64,000 bases of DNA, taken from contig JAFQQT010000038.1 in NCBI GenBank assembly GCA_017410455.1, positions 32,231 to 96,230 of the forward strand, written 5' to 3'. This stretch comes from Clostridia bacterium. Lineage in GTDB: Bacteria; Bacillota; Clostridia; Christensenellales; Aristaeellaceae. Below are positions 51,567 through 60,153 of this stretch, piece after piece (the first letter of the stretch is position 1; each line of letters begins with the position of its first letter). The position numbers and the translations under genes are program-made. The notes under the pieces are model-generated. The model was not told where the DNA came from. It worked only from the letters and a program-made list of their open reading frames with translations, and did not search any database.

Positions 51567-52883
51567 ATGAAGAAACTGATTGCTCTGCTGACCCTGCTGG
51601 CGCTGTGCTGCACGGCCGCCATCGGCCTTGCCGAGACCGCCGACGCGGATCTGGCTGCCGCCCGTTCCTACCTGCGCATGATGTACAAGAGCAGCCCCGA
51701 GACCACGATGGTGGACTACGAGGTTGTGGGCGTGCTGAACATCGGCGGCGTCGAGTACCCCGTGACCTGGACGGCCGACTCTGACACCATCAAGTTCATC
51801 GTCAACGACAACAAGACCGTCACCGTTGACGTGGATGAGAAGAACCCCCAGGAACTGTTCTACGTCCTGACCGGTACCATCACCAACGCCGCTGGCGAGT
51901 CCGTGTCCGTGTCCTTCAACCACCGTGTGCCCGCCGCGATGATCCTCGAGGGCCTGTCCTATGAGGAGATCGTCGCCCTGGCCTACACCCTGGAAGACGG
52001 CCTGGCCATGGAGGATCCCCAGCGCCTGTGCGGCACCATTATCCGCATCCCCACCGCCTACTCCGAGCAGTATGGCAACATCACCGTTGACATCCAGATC
52101 GGCGACCTGGCCGACATGCCCATCCAGTGCTACCGCCTGTGCGGCGAAGGCGTTGCGGATCTGAAGGTCGGCGACGTGATCACCGTCGAGGGCACCATCA
52201 AGAACTACAAGGGCACCATCGAGTTCGACAAGAACTGCCAGCTGATCGGCATGGGCAACATCCCCTCCCAGGCTGCCCTGCTGGACGCTGCCTATGCCCT
52301 GGAAGCCGGCGCTGCCATGCCCAACCGCACCGCGCTGCAGGGCGAGATCATCGCCATTGACACTGCCTGGTCTGAGCAGTACGGCAACATCACCGTCACC
52401 ATCGTGTGCGACGGCAAGACCGAGCAGCCCATCATGTGCTACCGCCTGAAGGGCGAAGGTGCTGCCACCCTGGCTGTGGGCGACAAGATCGCCGTCTACG
52501 GCACCATCAAGAACTACAAGGGCACCATCGAGTTCGACTCCGGCTGCATCCTGATCCCCTTCGGCACCGCCGCTGACGTGCGCACCCTGCTGGCTGCCTA
52601 CACCCTGGACGAGGGCCTGGCCATGGATGGCGAGTCCACCCTGACCGGCGTGATCATCGGCATCCCCACCGCCTACAGCCCCGACTACAAGAACATCACC
52701 GTTGACATGGTGATCGCTGGCATCGCTGACATGCCCGTGCAGTGCTACCGCCTCTCCGGCGAGGGCGCGGCTGAGCTGGCCATCGGCGACACCATCACCG
52801 TCACCGGCAACATCAAGAACTACAAGGGCACCATCGAGTTCGACAAGGGCTGCACCCTGGATCTCGTGGTGAAGGGCGAGTAA
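51567..52883 (+). CDS. secreted protein with three tandem OB-fold-like repeats
   Basis: 438 residues. Signal peptide about 1-22. Ig-like domain about 25-120. Then three repeats of 102-103 residues, each ending GxIKNYKGTIEFD (Ile at 211, 314 and 416), preceded by QYGNITVDIQIGD-like and QCYRLCGEG-like segments. The repeats resemble the OB-fold half of the adjacent nuclease-like protein. Coding DNA is highly repeated: 33 bases are identical in all three copies. Function unknown; nucleic-acid or glycan binding is possible. Ribosome site AAGGAG. Confidence 0.75.
   Translation: MKKLIALLTLLALCCTAAIGLAETADADLAAARSYLRMMYKSSPETTMVDYEVVGVLNIGGVEYPVTWTADSDTIKFIVNDNKTVTVDVDEKNPQELFYVLTGTITNAAGESVSVSFNHRVPAAMILEGLSYEEIVALAYTLEDGLAMEDPQRLCGTIIRIPTAYSEQYGNITVDIQIGDLADMPIQCYRLCGEGVADLKVGDVITVEGTIKNYKGTIEFDKNCQLIGMGNIPSQAALLDAAYALEAGAAMPNRTALQGEIIAIDTAWSEQYGNITVTIVCDGKTEQPIMCYRLKGEGAATLAVGDKIAVYGTIKNYKGTIEFDSGCILIPFGTAADVRTLLAAYTLDEGLAMDGESTLTGVIIGIPTAYSPDYKNITVDMVIAGIADMPVQCYRLSGEGAAELAIGDTITVTGNIKNYKGTIEFDKGCTLDLVVKGE
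52197..52844 (+). repeat. three direct DNA repeats in the OB-fold gene
   Basis: Starts at 52197, 52506 and 52812, spacing 309 and 306 bases. A 33-base run is identical in all three, suggesting recent duplication or gene conversion. Confidence 0.8.
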
Positions 52884-52899
52884 TCTCCCGAACGCATTG

Positions 52900-52929
52900 G
52901 GCCGTGCTCCGCAAGGGGCACGGCCTTTT
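52900..52929 (+). terminator. terminator of the ABC/nuclease/OB operon
   Basis: GGCCGTGC (52900-52907) pairs with GCACGGCC (52918-52925), then TTTT. Confidence 0.88.
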
Positions 52930-52935
52930 CGATGC

Positions 52936-52962
52936 AAAAAGCCGCCCCGTGCAGAGGCGGCT
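52936..52962 (-). terminator. terminator of the surE operon
   Basis: AGCCGCC pairs with GGCGGCT, with a five-T tract on the minus strand. It lies right beside the terminator of the opposing operon. Confidence 0.85.
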
Positions 52963-52978
52963 GAAGGATTCACTCTCG

Positions 52979-53698
52979 TCAGATCAGGCTTTCGAACACC
53001 GAGCGTGCGGTGCGGTCGATGGTCAGCGGCGTGACGGAGATGTGCCGGTAATGGAGCACCGCGTCGGTGTCCAGGTGCTCATCGTTGCGGGTTGCCCACA
53101 CGGGCTTCCCCAGCGGCTCATAGAGATCGCCGGGCAGGGGGCCGAAGTCATCCGAATAGTAGGGGCCTCCCTGGCGCGTGATGCGGAACTCGCCAGTTGT
53201 TCCGATGGGGATGTTCACATTCCATAGGGCGTTGGCGCCGAACAGATCCTTCTCCGTCAGGAAGGCCCAGACGCTGTCCAGGTGCGCTGCCGCGTCGTCG
53301 AAGCTCTCCGGATCCGTGGAGAGCGCCAACCCCTTCGCGCCCAGCGCGCCGGCCTCAAACACGGCGCTCACCGTGCCGGAATACATGATATCCTGCCCGA
53401 TGTTCAGCCCGCGGTTGACGCCGGAGATGACCAGGTCGAAGCGCTCATGCAGGCCGAGGATCGCGAAGCGCACGCAATCCGCCGGGGTGGAGTCCACCGC
53501 CCAGGCACGGGCCGCGCCGGGATATACGGTTTCCTTCGCCTCAAAAGGCTTATGGATCTCGATGGCGTGGGCTTTGGCGCTCTGCTCCACCTTCGGGGCA
53601 ACCACCCACACCTCGCCCAGCTTCGAGGCCCAGTCGACAAGCCGCCGCAGACCCTCGCCTGCGATCCCGTCGTCGTTGGTGATCAGAATCTTCATCAT
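52979..53698 (-). CDS. surE: 5'/3'-nucleotidase SurE
   Basis: 239 residues. Dephosphorylates nucleoside monophosphates. Metal-binding TNDDG (Asp9, Asp10), VAP, SGVNRGLNIG and YSGTVSAVFEAG are conserved. The start at 53698 overlaps the preceding DHH stop (ATGA); ATG 53704 is also in frame. Last gene of a three-gene minus-strand operon with two DHH phosphoesterases. Confidence 0.93.
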   Translation of the reverse strand: MMKILITNDDGIAGEGLRRLVDWASKLGEVWVVAPKVEQSAKAHAIEIHKPFEAKETVYPGAARAWAVDSTPADCVRFAILGLHERFDLVISGVNRGLNIGQDIMYSGTVSAVFEAGALGAKGLALSTDPESFDDAAAHLDSVWAFLTEKDLFGANALWNVNIPIGTTGEFRITRQGGPYYSDDFGPLPGDLYEPLGKPVWATRNDEHLDTDAVLHYRHISVTPLTIDRTARSVFESLI

Positions 53699-54702
53699 AG
53701 CCATTCGTCGTTGTTCTCCTTGTACTCCTTCACGCGGCGATCCGCATCCGCAATGAGGGCGTTCATCTCTTCGCGGCTGTAGACCGTCGCGCCGCTGGCG
53801 CAGGCGTGGCCGCCGCCGTTGTATTCCTCGGCCAGCTCATTGATGGTCATGAAGCGGGAGCGCAGGCGCACGCGGATGTTCTCCTTCGTTTCGATAAACG
53901 CCATCCAGCACAGCACGCCCCTGATGCCGCTCAGATACCCCACAGCGTTGCTGGCTTCCTCGTGGCTGAGGTTGAAGCGCAGGCGGGTCGCCTCGTCCAC
54001 GAAGATATAGGCCGCGCCGTTCTTCGTCACCACCATGTGCTCATAGACCCAGGAGGTGAACTTCAGCACGTCCGCGTCCTTGAGGTAGAGGTGCGCGTAG
54101 AGCTTCTCCGTGTCGATGCCCTTGTCCAGGAGCATCCCCGCAAGGCGCATGGTGTCCCCCTTGACGCCCTCGTACATGAAGCGGCCGGAGTCCGTCACCA
54201 TGCCGGTATACAGGCAGGTCGCGCCGTGGCGGGTGATCTTCAGCCTGTCCTGCAGGGCCTCGTAGAATGCGGCGACCATCTCGCACGCGGAGGAACGCTC
54301 CTCCTCCACCCAGCAGATGCTGCCGAAGGGCTCGCGGTCGATGTGATGATCGATCTTGATGACCTCGCTGCAGAGCACGAATTTCTGGTTGCTGACCCGG
54401 TCGGGCGATGCAACGTCGATGACGATGCCCAGCGCCTCCTCGTACAGCGCGTTCTCATAGCGGGTGTAGCCTGCGGGCATGTCGTCGTCCGTTTCGTCGT
54501 CAGGGCCCAGGAAGGCCAGGTAGGCCGAGCGCTCGTCGTCTATGATGAGCACTTCCTTCTGGGGCCAGGTGGCCTGGATGATGTCCTTCATACCTTTGGT
54601 CGCGCCCACGCAGTCGCCATCAACGCGGATATGGCGGAACAGCAGGATCCTGTCGTAGGCGCGGATCTTCTCGTAAATCGCATTGATCAGTTCCATGTTC
54701 AT
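53695..54702 (-). CDS. DHH/DHHA1 phosphoesterase, NrnA-like (copy 1)
   Basis: 335 residues. DHH domain with HIRVDGDCVGA, DHH motif KIDHHID and TGMVTDSGRF; C-terminal DHHA1 domain GGGHACASGA. NrnA proteins degrade short RNA (nanoRNA) and pAp. The first motif has VDGD where the usual form is PDGD. Start overlaps the stop of the upstream paralogue (ATGA). About one-third identical by eye to that paralogue. Confidence 0.87.
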   Translation of the reverse strand: MNMELINAIYEKIRAYDRILLFRHIRVDGDCVGATKGMKDIIQATWPQKEVLIIDDERSAYLAFLGPDDETDDDMPAGYTRYENALYEEALGIVIDVASPDRVSNQKFVLCSEVIKIDHHIDREPFGSICWVEEERSSACEMVAAFYEALQDRLKITRHGATCLYTGMVTDSGRFMYEGVKGDTMRLAGMLLDKGIDTEKLYAHLYLKDADVLKFTSWVYEHMVVTKNGAAYIFVDEATRLRFNLSHEEASNAVGYLSGIRGVLCWMAFIETKENIRVRLRSRFMTINELAEEYNGGGHACASGATVYSREEMNALIADADRRVKEYKENNDEWL

Positions 54703-55643
54703 GCTTCTTCCCCTCCCATCAGCGCATCCAGATCGCGGAGCATCGCCATGGCTTCGTCCCTGTCGCGCAGGGTCGCGCCGCTGGCCTTGGCATGGCCGCC
54801 GCCACCGTACTTGACGGCGATGGGATTGATGTTATAGCGGCTGGATCGCAGCTCACACAGCACGCCCCGGTCGGTCTCGGTGAAGTTCGCCCAGATGTCC
54901 ACGCCGCGGATGTCGCTCATCGTGCTCACCATACCGCGGGACACGCCGAAGAGATCCGCCTCCAGCTCGGCCAGCTCATCCTTCGTGGTATAGATGTACG
55001 CCACGTTCATCTCCGTGAAGCGGATCTTGAGCACAAAGTGCGCGCGCAGCTTCATCTGCGCATAGTCCGTGGCATAGAGGCAACGGTAGATCTCGTTCGT
55101 GTCGATGGGCTGCTCCAGCAGGAAGGCCGCCAGCCGGTGCGTCCGGGAGGAGGTGGCGTCGTAGCGGAAACGTCCCGAATCGGTGATCATGCCGGTGTAC
55201 AGGGCCGTGGCGGCTGTCACATTCAGCTTCAGGCCACTTTCCTGGGCAAAGGCCGTGATCATCCCGCAGCAGCTCTCGAAGGAGGTGTCCTGCACCTCCG
55301 TATCGCAGATCTTCTCGCAGAAGATGTGGTGGTCGATGCGGGCAGTCTCCTTCGCGCGGGTATAGCGGTCGTCGCTGATCAGCTTCCTGGCGGAGCAGTC
55401 CAGCACGATGGCCAGCGCCTCCTCATAGGCTTCATCCGGCACCTCGTCCATGACAGAATCGCTCATGAAGGCGTAGCGGCCTGCTTCGTCACCCACCATC
55501 AGCACGCGCTTGCCCGGGAAGTTCTCCAGAATGATGTGCTTCAGGCCGATCTGGCTGCCCAGGGCGTCGCCATCGGGACTGCTGTGCCGGTGGATGATGA
55601 TGGTGTCGTTTGCCTTGATCCTTTCGAGTACCTTCTCAAACAT
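54699..55643 (-). CDS. DHH/DHHA1 phosphoesterase, NrnA-like (copy 2)
   Basis: 314 residues. HRHSSPDGDALGS (first motif, canonical), RIDHHIF, TGMITDSGRFRYD and GGGGHAKASGA. More canonical than its downstream paralogue. ATG 55643 follows TGAGGAAT. Own promoter upstream. Tandem NrnA-like genes with surE suggest recycling of short RNA to nucleosides. Confidence 0.88.
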   Translation of the reverse strand: MFEKVLERIKANDTIIIHRHSSPDGDALGSQIGLKHIILENFPGKRVLMVGDEAGRYAFMSDSVMDEVPDEAYEEALAIVLDCSARKLISDDRYTRAKETARIDHHIFCEKICDTEVQDTSFESCCGMITAFAQESGLKLNVTAATALYTGMITDSGRFRYDATSSRTHRLAAFLLEQPIDTNEIYRCLYATDYAQMKLRAHFVLKIRFTEMNVAYIYTTKDELAELEADLFGVSRGMVSTMSDIRGVDIWANFTETDRGVLCELRSSRYNINPIAVKYGGGGHAKASGATLRDRDEAMAMLRDLDALMGGEEA

Positions 55644-55674
55644 GGCGTATTCCTCACAATCCTGTAATGCATGT

Positions 55675-55703
55675 ATTATAGCAGATTTCGTCAATGAAGA
55701 CAA
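55675..55703 (-). promoter_or_regulatory. promoter of the DHH-DHH-surE operon
   Basis: Minus strand TTGTCT (55703-55698), 17-base spacer, TATAAT (55680-55675). It lies in the 350-base gap 55644-55993, which holds no gene that I can support. Confidence 0.72.
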
Positions 55704-55890
55704 CGTTTCAGGACAGGGTTTTTCCTGTTTTTCAGGATACAATGCTCCGACTGTACGGGCGCGGGCAGCTTTCCATCCGGCCTGCATGCATGATTTTCAT
55801 CCCGCTGCATATACTGTAACCGCTGCAGATGGCCCCTTGGCGTGAAAATACGAAAAAAAAACGTGGAAAATCTGAATTTACTCTTTCCCT

Positions 55891-55918
55891 TTCAGCAATT
55901 ATGTATTATAATGCTGAA
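55891..55918. promoter_or_regulatory. CofE-like gene -10 inside a TTCAGCA inverted repeat
   Basis: TATAAT (55907-55912) lies between TTCAGCA (55891-55897) and TGCTGAA (55912-55918); the right arm begins at the last base of the -10. The -35 is weak (TTTCCC). Likely operator over the promoter; same arms as at 15829. Confidence 0.55.
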
Positions 55919-55993
55919 GTAAAAGGGTTTCTCCGGCTCTTGCCGTAAACCGCCCCATTGTATTGTATACGGGGCAAACAAGGAGTGTTGACT

Positions 55994-57190
55994 ATGAGTC
56001 GCATGCTGGGTACTGTTTCTATGGGTCTGCGTGCCCCCATCATCCGCGAGGGCGACGATCTGGCCGAGATCGTTGTCGCTTCCGTCGCCGCTGCCATCAA
56101 GAACGGCGAGATCACCCCCCGTGACCGTGACGTGGTCTGCATGACCGAAGCCATCGTTGCCCGTGCGCAGGGCAACTACGCATCCGTGGACAATATCGCC
56201 TCTGACGTGCGCGCCAAGCTGGGCGGCGAGACCGTGGGCGTCATCTTCCCCATCCTCTCCCGCAACCGCTTCGCCATCTGCCTGCGCGGCATCGCCAAGG
56301 GCTGCAAGAAGGTCGTGCTGATGCTCTCCTACCCCTCGGACGAGGTCGGCAACCACCTCATCGACTGGGACCTGATGGATAAGAACGGCGTCGATCCCTA
56401 CCGCGATGTGCTGAGCCTGGAGCGCTACCGCGAGCTGTTTGGCTACATCAAGCACCCCTTCACCGGCGTGGACTATGTGGAGTACTACTCCAACCTGATC
56501 CGCGAGATGGGCGCGGAGGTCGAGGTCGTCTTTGCCAACGATCCCCGCGCGATCCTCGCCTACACCAGGAATGTGCTGACCTGCGACATCCACACCCGCG
56601 CGCGCACCAAGCGCCTGCTGCGTGACGCCGGCGCAGAGCGCGTCTACGGCCTGGATGACATCATGAACGCCCCCGTGGACGGCAGCGGCTACAACGAGCG
56701 CTACGGCCTGCTGGGTTCCAACAAGGCCACGGAGAACACCGTGAAGCTCTTCCCCCGCGATTGCCAGGGCCTGGTGGAGGACATCCAGGCGCGCCTGCTG
56801 GCCCTGACCGGCAAGCACATGGAGGTCATGGTGTACGGCGACGGCGCCTTCAAGGATCCCGTGGGCAAGATCTGGGAGCTGGCGGACCCGGTCGTGTCCC
56901 CCGCTTACACCCCCGGCCTGGAGGGCACGCCCAACGAGCTGAAGCTCAAGTACCTGGCGGACAACGAGTTCGCCGGCCTTTCCGGCGCTGCGCTGCAGGC
57001 TGCCATCAAGGCCAAGATCAGCCAGAAGGATGGCAGCAGCCTCGTGGGCCAGATGGCCGCGCAGGGCACCACGCCCCGCCGCCTGACGGACCTGATCGGC
57101 TCCCTGTGTGACCTGACCAGCGGTTCCGGCGACAAGGGTACGCCCATCGTCTACATCCAGGGCTACTTCGATAACTACACCAACGACTGA
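55994..57190 (+). CDS. coenzyme F420-0:L-glutamate ligase (CofE)-like protein
   Basis: 398 residues, longer than archaeal CofE (about 250). The N-terminal half follows the CofE pattern (DRDVVCMTEAIVARAQGNYASVDNIASDVR), and the C-terminal part has GLLGSNKATENTVKLFPRD and VYGDGAFKDPVGKIWELADP. CofE adds glutamates to F420. No F420 synthesis gene is in the window, so it may gamma-glutamylate a different acceptor. ATG 55994 follows AAGGAG. Monocistronic, with a UUCG-loop terminator. Confidence 0.82.
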   Translation: MSRMLGTVSMGLRAPIIREGDDLAEIVVASVAAAIKNGEITPRDRDVVCMTEAIVARAQGNYASVDNIASDVRAKLGGETVGVIFPILSRNRFAICLRGIAKGCKKVVLMLSYPSDEVGNHLIDWDLMDKNGVDPYRDVLSLERYRELFGYIKHPFTGVDYVEYYSNLIREMGAEVEVVFANDPRAILAYTRNVLTCDIHTRARTKRLLRDAGAERVYGLDDIMNAPVDGSGYNERYGLLGSNKATENTVKLFPRDCQGLVEDIQARLLALTGKHMEVMVYGDGAFKDPVGKIWELADPVVSPAYTPGLEGTPNELKLKYLADNEFAGLSGAALQAAIKAKISQKDGSSLVGQMAAQGTTPRRLTDLIGSLCDLTSGSGDKGTPIVYIQGYFDNYTND

Positions 57191-57202
57191 TTATTCGAAA
57201 AT

Positions 57203-57232
57203 AACGGTTCGGCTTCGGCCGGGCCGTTTCTT
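57203..57232 (+). terminator. terminator of the CofE-like gene
   Basis: AACGGTTCGGC-TTCG-GCCGGGCCGTT, a UUCG tetraloop hairpin followed by TCTTT. Confidence 0.87.
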
Positions 57233-57248
57233 TATACCAGCGGAACAC

Positions 57249-57277
57249 TTGCCGCCCGCAGACCCCAGTGATATACT
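57249..57277 (+). promoter_or_regulatory. promoter of the methyltransferase gene
   Basis: TTGCCG (57249-57254), 17-base spacer, TATACT (57272-57277). Confidence 0.68.
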
Positions 57278-57304
57278 TATGCCAAACACACAAGGAGGTG
57301 CCCC

Positions 57305-58099
57305 ATGGCGCTTGGCTGGATCGACGTGAACGAATATGACTTCAACTGCCTGCTGCTGATGGAGCGGTTTCAGCTGCAATACCTGTGCCGCTGCGGAGAT
57401 GCAGTCGCCGCCGAGCTGGGAACAGCGCTGCGGGCGCATCCGGCGGTGCTGTGGTACATGGCGCATCTGCTGCCCGAGGATGTGGACAGGCTGCATCATC
57501 TGGCAGCCGGGGCACCTGCTGCATCTGCGGAGGAGCTGCGCCGGTGCGAAACTGACGTGCTTTCCTGGATGGAGGATTTCGTGACTTACACCACGCCGGA
57601 GGTGATGCAGGAGAAGTGTCCCTTCGTGTACGGCTGGGACAAGGCGCGGCTGTACGAGCTGGTTGACCTGAGCGGCAAGCGCGTGCTGGACGTGGGCAGC
57701 GGCAATGGCCGTCTTGCTTTTGCAGCAGCAGAGAAGGCAAAGGAGGTCTATGCCGTAGAGCCGGTGGAGACCCTGCGCCACTATCTGCGGACGGAAGCAG
57801 GACGTCGGGGCATAAGCAATCTGCGTGTGACCGACGGCTTCTGCGAGAATCTCCCCTACCCGGATAGCACCTTCGACGTGGTGATCTCCGGCCATGTAGT
57901 GGGCGACCACCTGGACGCTGAGCTCATGGAGCTTGAACGCGTCTGCAGGCCGGGCGGCGTCATCCTTGACGTTCCCGGCGACCAGCCATGGCCTTCGGTA
58001 ATCAACAGGGAGCTCCTCCTGCGGGGCTATGAAGCGCTGCCCTATGACGGCTCCTTCGGGGCGCCGGTCATCCGCTACCGGAAGTTCGTACAGAAATGA
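57305..58099 (+). CDS. class I SAM-dependent methyltransferase
   Basis: 264 residues. N-terminal helical part (1-110), then the SAM fold: GKRVLDVGSGNGRLAFAAAEKA (about 124-145), AVEP, GFCENLPYPDSTFDVVISGHVVGDH and the PGGVILDVPG strand. Substrate unknown. Ribosome site AAGGAGG. Own promoter and a strong hairpin after the stop. Confidence 0.85.
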   Translation: MALGWIDVNEYDFNCLLLMERFQLQYLCRCGDAVAAELGTALRAHPAVLWYMAHLLPEDVDRLHHLAAGAPAASAEELRRCETDVLSWMEDFVTYTTPEVMQEKCPFVYGWDKARLYELVDLSGKRVLDVGSGNGRLAFAAAEKAKEVYAVEPVETLRHYLRTEAGRRGISNLRVTDGFCENLPYPDSTFDVVISGHVVGDHLDAELMELERVCRPGGVILDVPGDQPWPSVINRELLLRGYEALPYDGSFGAPVIRYRKFVQK

Positions 58100-58103
58100 T
58101 ATC

Positions 58104-58138
58104 AGGCCGCTGCACCGTCAATGATGCAGCGGCCTTTG
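58104..58138. terminator. terminator between methyltransferase and dac genes
   Basis: Perfect 11-bp stem AGGCCGCTGCA/TGCAGCGGCCT around a ten-base loop. The T-run is short (TTGACT), so efficiency is uncertain. Confidence 0.7.
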
Positions 58139-58142
58139 ACTG

Positions 58143-59306
58143 TCAGCGCCAGTTTTGCAGGATCCGGTACAGCCCCTCAATGAACCCAGGTCTGGGTACA
58201 TCCGACGCTGCGACGCAGTTCAACTTTGCAATGATCTGCCCGTTCATCAGCACATTCACTGTGCCGATAATGTCGCCCTGCTCCAGGGGTGCGCTGACGC
58301 TCTCCGGCAGAGACAGTTCCAGCCGGAGCCCGCTCTGCTGACCATTTTTCAGCAGCATCGACAGGCCGCCGCCCAGGGCCAGTTCGACCGAGTCCGCTGC
58401 GCCGCCCTTCACCGGGATGCTCTCGCCCAGCAGGTCGCCCTTGTTGGCAATCACAACGCGCTGGTAGTTGGCAAAGCCGTAATCCAGCATCGCGCGGGCT
58501 TCGTCAAAGCGTGTCTGGCTGACGGGCGTGCCCAGCACGATGGCCACCAGGCGCATGCCATTTTTGCTGGCGGTGGCTGCAAGGCAATACCTCGCCGCAT
58601 CGGTGGAGCCGGTCTTGAAGCCATCGCAGCCCTCGTAGAAGCGCACGAGGCGGTTGGTGTTGGTCAGATCGGTCACGCGGCCACCGGGGTGGGTCAGCGT
58701 GTCGATCCAGACGGAGGAGTAGGTCGTGTAGGCCGGGTGCTTCGCGACTTCGCAGCAGAGCGCGGCAACATCACGGGCGGTGGTGTACTGCCCATCCTGC
58801 GGGTATCCGGTGCAGTTCACGTAATGGGTGTTGGCCATGCCCATCTCAGCAGCGCGGGCGTTCATGCGGGCGACGAAGGCCTCTTCGCTCCCGCAGAGGT
58901 ACTCGGAGAGCGCCACGGCCGAGTCGTTCGCACTGGCCATGATGGTCGTGCGGAGCAGATCCTCCAGCGTGTACGTCGCGTTTGCATCCAGCAGCGCCTG
59001 GGAGCCCTTCATCGCCGCCGCGTTCTGCGATACCTGAACGCTGTCTGTCAGCCTCACGTCGCCCCTGTCGATGGCTTCCAGCACCAGCAGGGCCGTCATG
59101 AGCTTGGTGATGGACGCAACCTCCCGCCGCTCATCTGCGTTTTTCTCGAAGATGATGGTGCCCGTGTCGGTCTCCACGAGGATGGCCGCCGGGCTGGTCA
59201 GCGTCATGGGCGTTCCCGCCTCCAGAGGGCGTTCAGCCTGCGCAACCGCAGGCAGCACCAGACACACCGCCAGCGCCACCGTCAGAATCCTGCGAAAAAA
59301 GGACAT
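58143..59306 (-). CDS. dacF: D-alanyl-D-alanine carboxypeptidase (S11, DacF-like)
   Basis: 387 residues. Signal peptide about 1-24 (AQA). Penicillin-binding motifs: Ser65-x-x-Lys68 in ASITKLM, SAN (125-127) and KTG (231-233). C-terminal beta domain after about 280, with an amphipathic end that could hold the membrane. Trims the terminal D-Ala of peptidoglycan stems. AAGGAGGA precedes ATG 59306. Confidence 0.93.
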   Translation of the reverse strand: MSFFRRILTVALAVCLVLPAVAQAERPLEAGTPMTLTSPAAILVETDTGTIIFEKNADERREVASITKLMTALLVLEAIDRGDVRLTDSVQVSQNAAAMKGSQALLDANATYTLEDLLRTTIMASANDSAVALSEYLCGSEEAFVARMNARAAEMGMANTHYVNCTGYPQDGQYTTARDVAALCCEVAKHPAYTTYSSVWIDTLTHPGGRVTDLTNTNRLVRFYEGCDGFKTGSTDAARYCLAATASKNGMRLVAIVLGTPVSQTRFDEARAMLDYGFANYQRVVIANKGDLLGESIPVKGGAADSVELALGGGLSMLLKNGQQSGLRLELSLPESVSAPLEQGDIIGTVNVLMNGQIIAKLNCVAASDVPRPGFIEGLYRILQNWR

Positions 59307-59348
59307 GCTGTTTCCTCCTTGCTCGTTTGGAAACAGCATGCCCGGACA

Positions 59349-59380
59349 AATTCGGAATTATGAATTCGGAATGCGGAATT
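59349..59380. repeat. short AATTCGGAAT direct repeats
   Basis: AATTCGGAAT occurs at 59349-59358 and 59363-59372, and GCGGAATT at 59373-59380, in the gap between the SDR and dac genes. Possible piece of a dispersed repeat; no dispersal can be tested here. Confidence 0.4.
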
Positions 59381-59417
59381 ACAAGCAGTGTCCTATGCAC
59401 GCTGATGGCATTTCGAG

Positions 59418-60152
59418 TCAAATCACCAGTCCGCCGCTCACGCCCAGCACCTGCCCGGTGATGAAGCTCGCGCCCTCCGAGCAGAGGTACAGGATGGTTT
59501 GGGCGACTTCCTCCGCCGCTCCGATGCGGCCAAGGGGCGTTTCGTCCGCCAGCGCGGCGCGGTCTTCCTGCGTCAGCTGGGCGTTCATGTCCGTGTCGAT
59601 CACGCCAGGAGTGACGCAATTGATGCGAACGCCGCTGGGGCCGACCTCCTTGGCCAATGCCTTCGTCATGCCGATGATGGCCGCCTTCGTGGCGGAATAG
59701 GCAACCTCGCAGCTCGCACCGACCTCACCCCACATGCTGCTGACGTTCACGATCGCGCCCGTCTGCCGGGAGATCATCCCGGGCAGTACTGCCTTTGTCA
59801 CGCTGAAAACGCTGCGGACGTTGACGGCGAAGAGGCGATCCCACTCGGCCTCGGTCATGTCGGTGAACAGACCGATATGGGCGATACCCGCGCAGTTCAC
59901 CAGCGCATCGATGCGGCGCCAGGTGCGCAGGATGTCATCGATAACGGAAGCAACCTGCGTGCTATCGGAGACGTCGCACAGGCGGAAGGCCACGTCACAG
60001 CCTTCTGCGCGCAATGCATCCGTGAGGGACTGCGCCCTGTCGGCGCTCCTGTTGGCGAGGAACACCACCGCATACCCGCTTCGGGCAAACAGGCGCACAC
60101 AGGCCGCGCCGATGCCCCTGGAGCCACCGGTGATCAGTGCAATCTTCCGCAT
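59418..60152 (-). CDS. SDR-family oxidoreductase, FabG-like
   Basis: 244 residues. NAD(P) motif TGGSRGIG (about 8-15), NCAGIAHIG, and catalytic Ser/Tyr/Lys in VNVSSMWGEV...YSATKAA, then PGVIDTDM. Closest in form to 3-oxoacyl-ACP reductases, but here it starts one base after punA rather than in a fatty-acid cluster, so it may be a sugar or polyol dehydrogenase. Confidence 0.86.
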   Translation of the reverse strand: MRKIALITGGSRGIGAACVRLFARSGYAVVFLANRSADRAQSLTDALRAEGCDVAFRLCDVSDSTQVASVIDDILRTWRRIDALVNCAGIAHIGLFTDMTEAEWDRLFAVNVRSVFSVTKAVLPGMISRQTGAIVNVSSMWGEVGASCEVAYSATKAAIIGMTKALAKEVGPSGVRINCVTPGVIDTDMNAQLTQEDRAALADETPLGRIGAAEEVAQTILYLCSEGASFITGQVLGVSGGLVI

Positions 60153-60153
60153 A

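Noticed and set aside
50067-52973. 968-codon open frame antisense to the nuclease-like and OB-fold genes
   Set aside because: Composition is Gly/Val/His/Asp-rich and mirrors the repeats of the real gene; no ribosome site.
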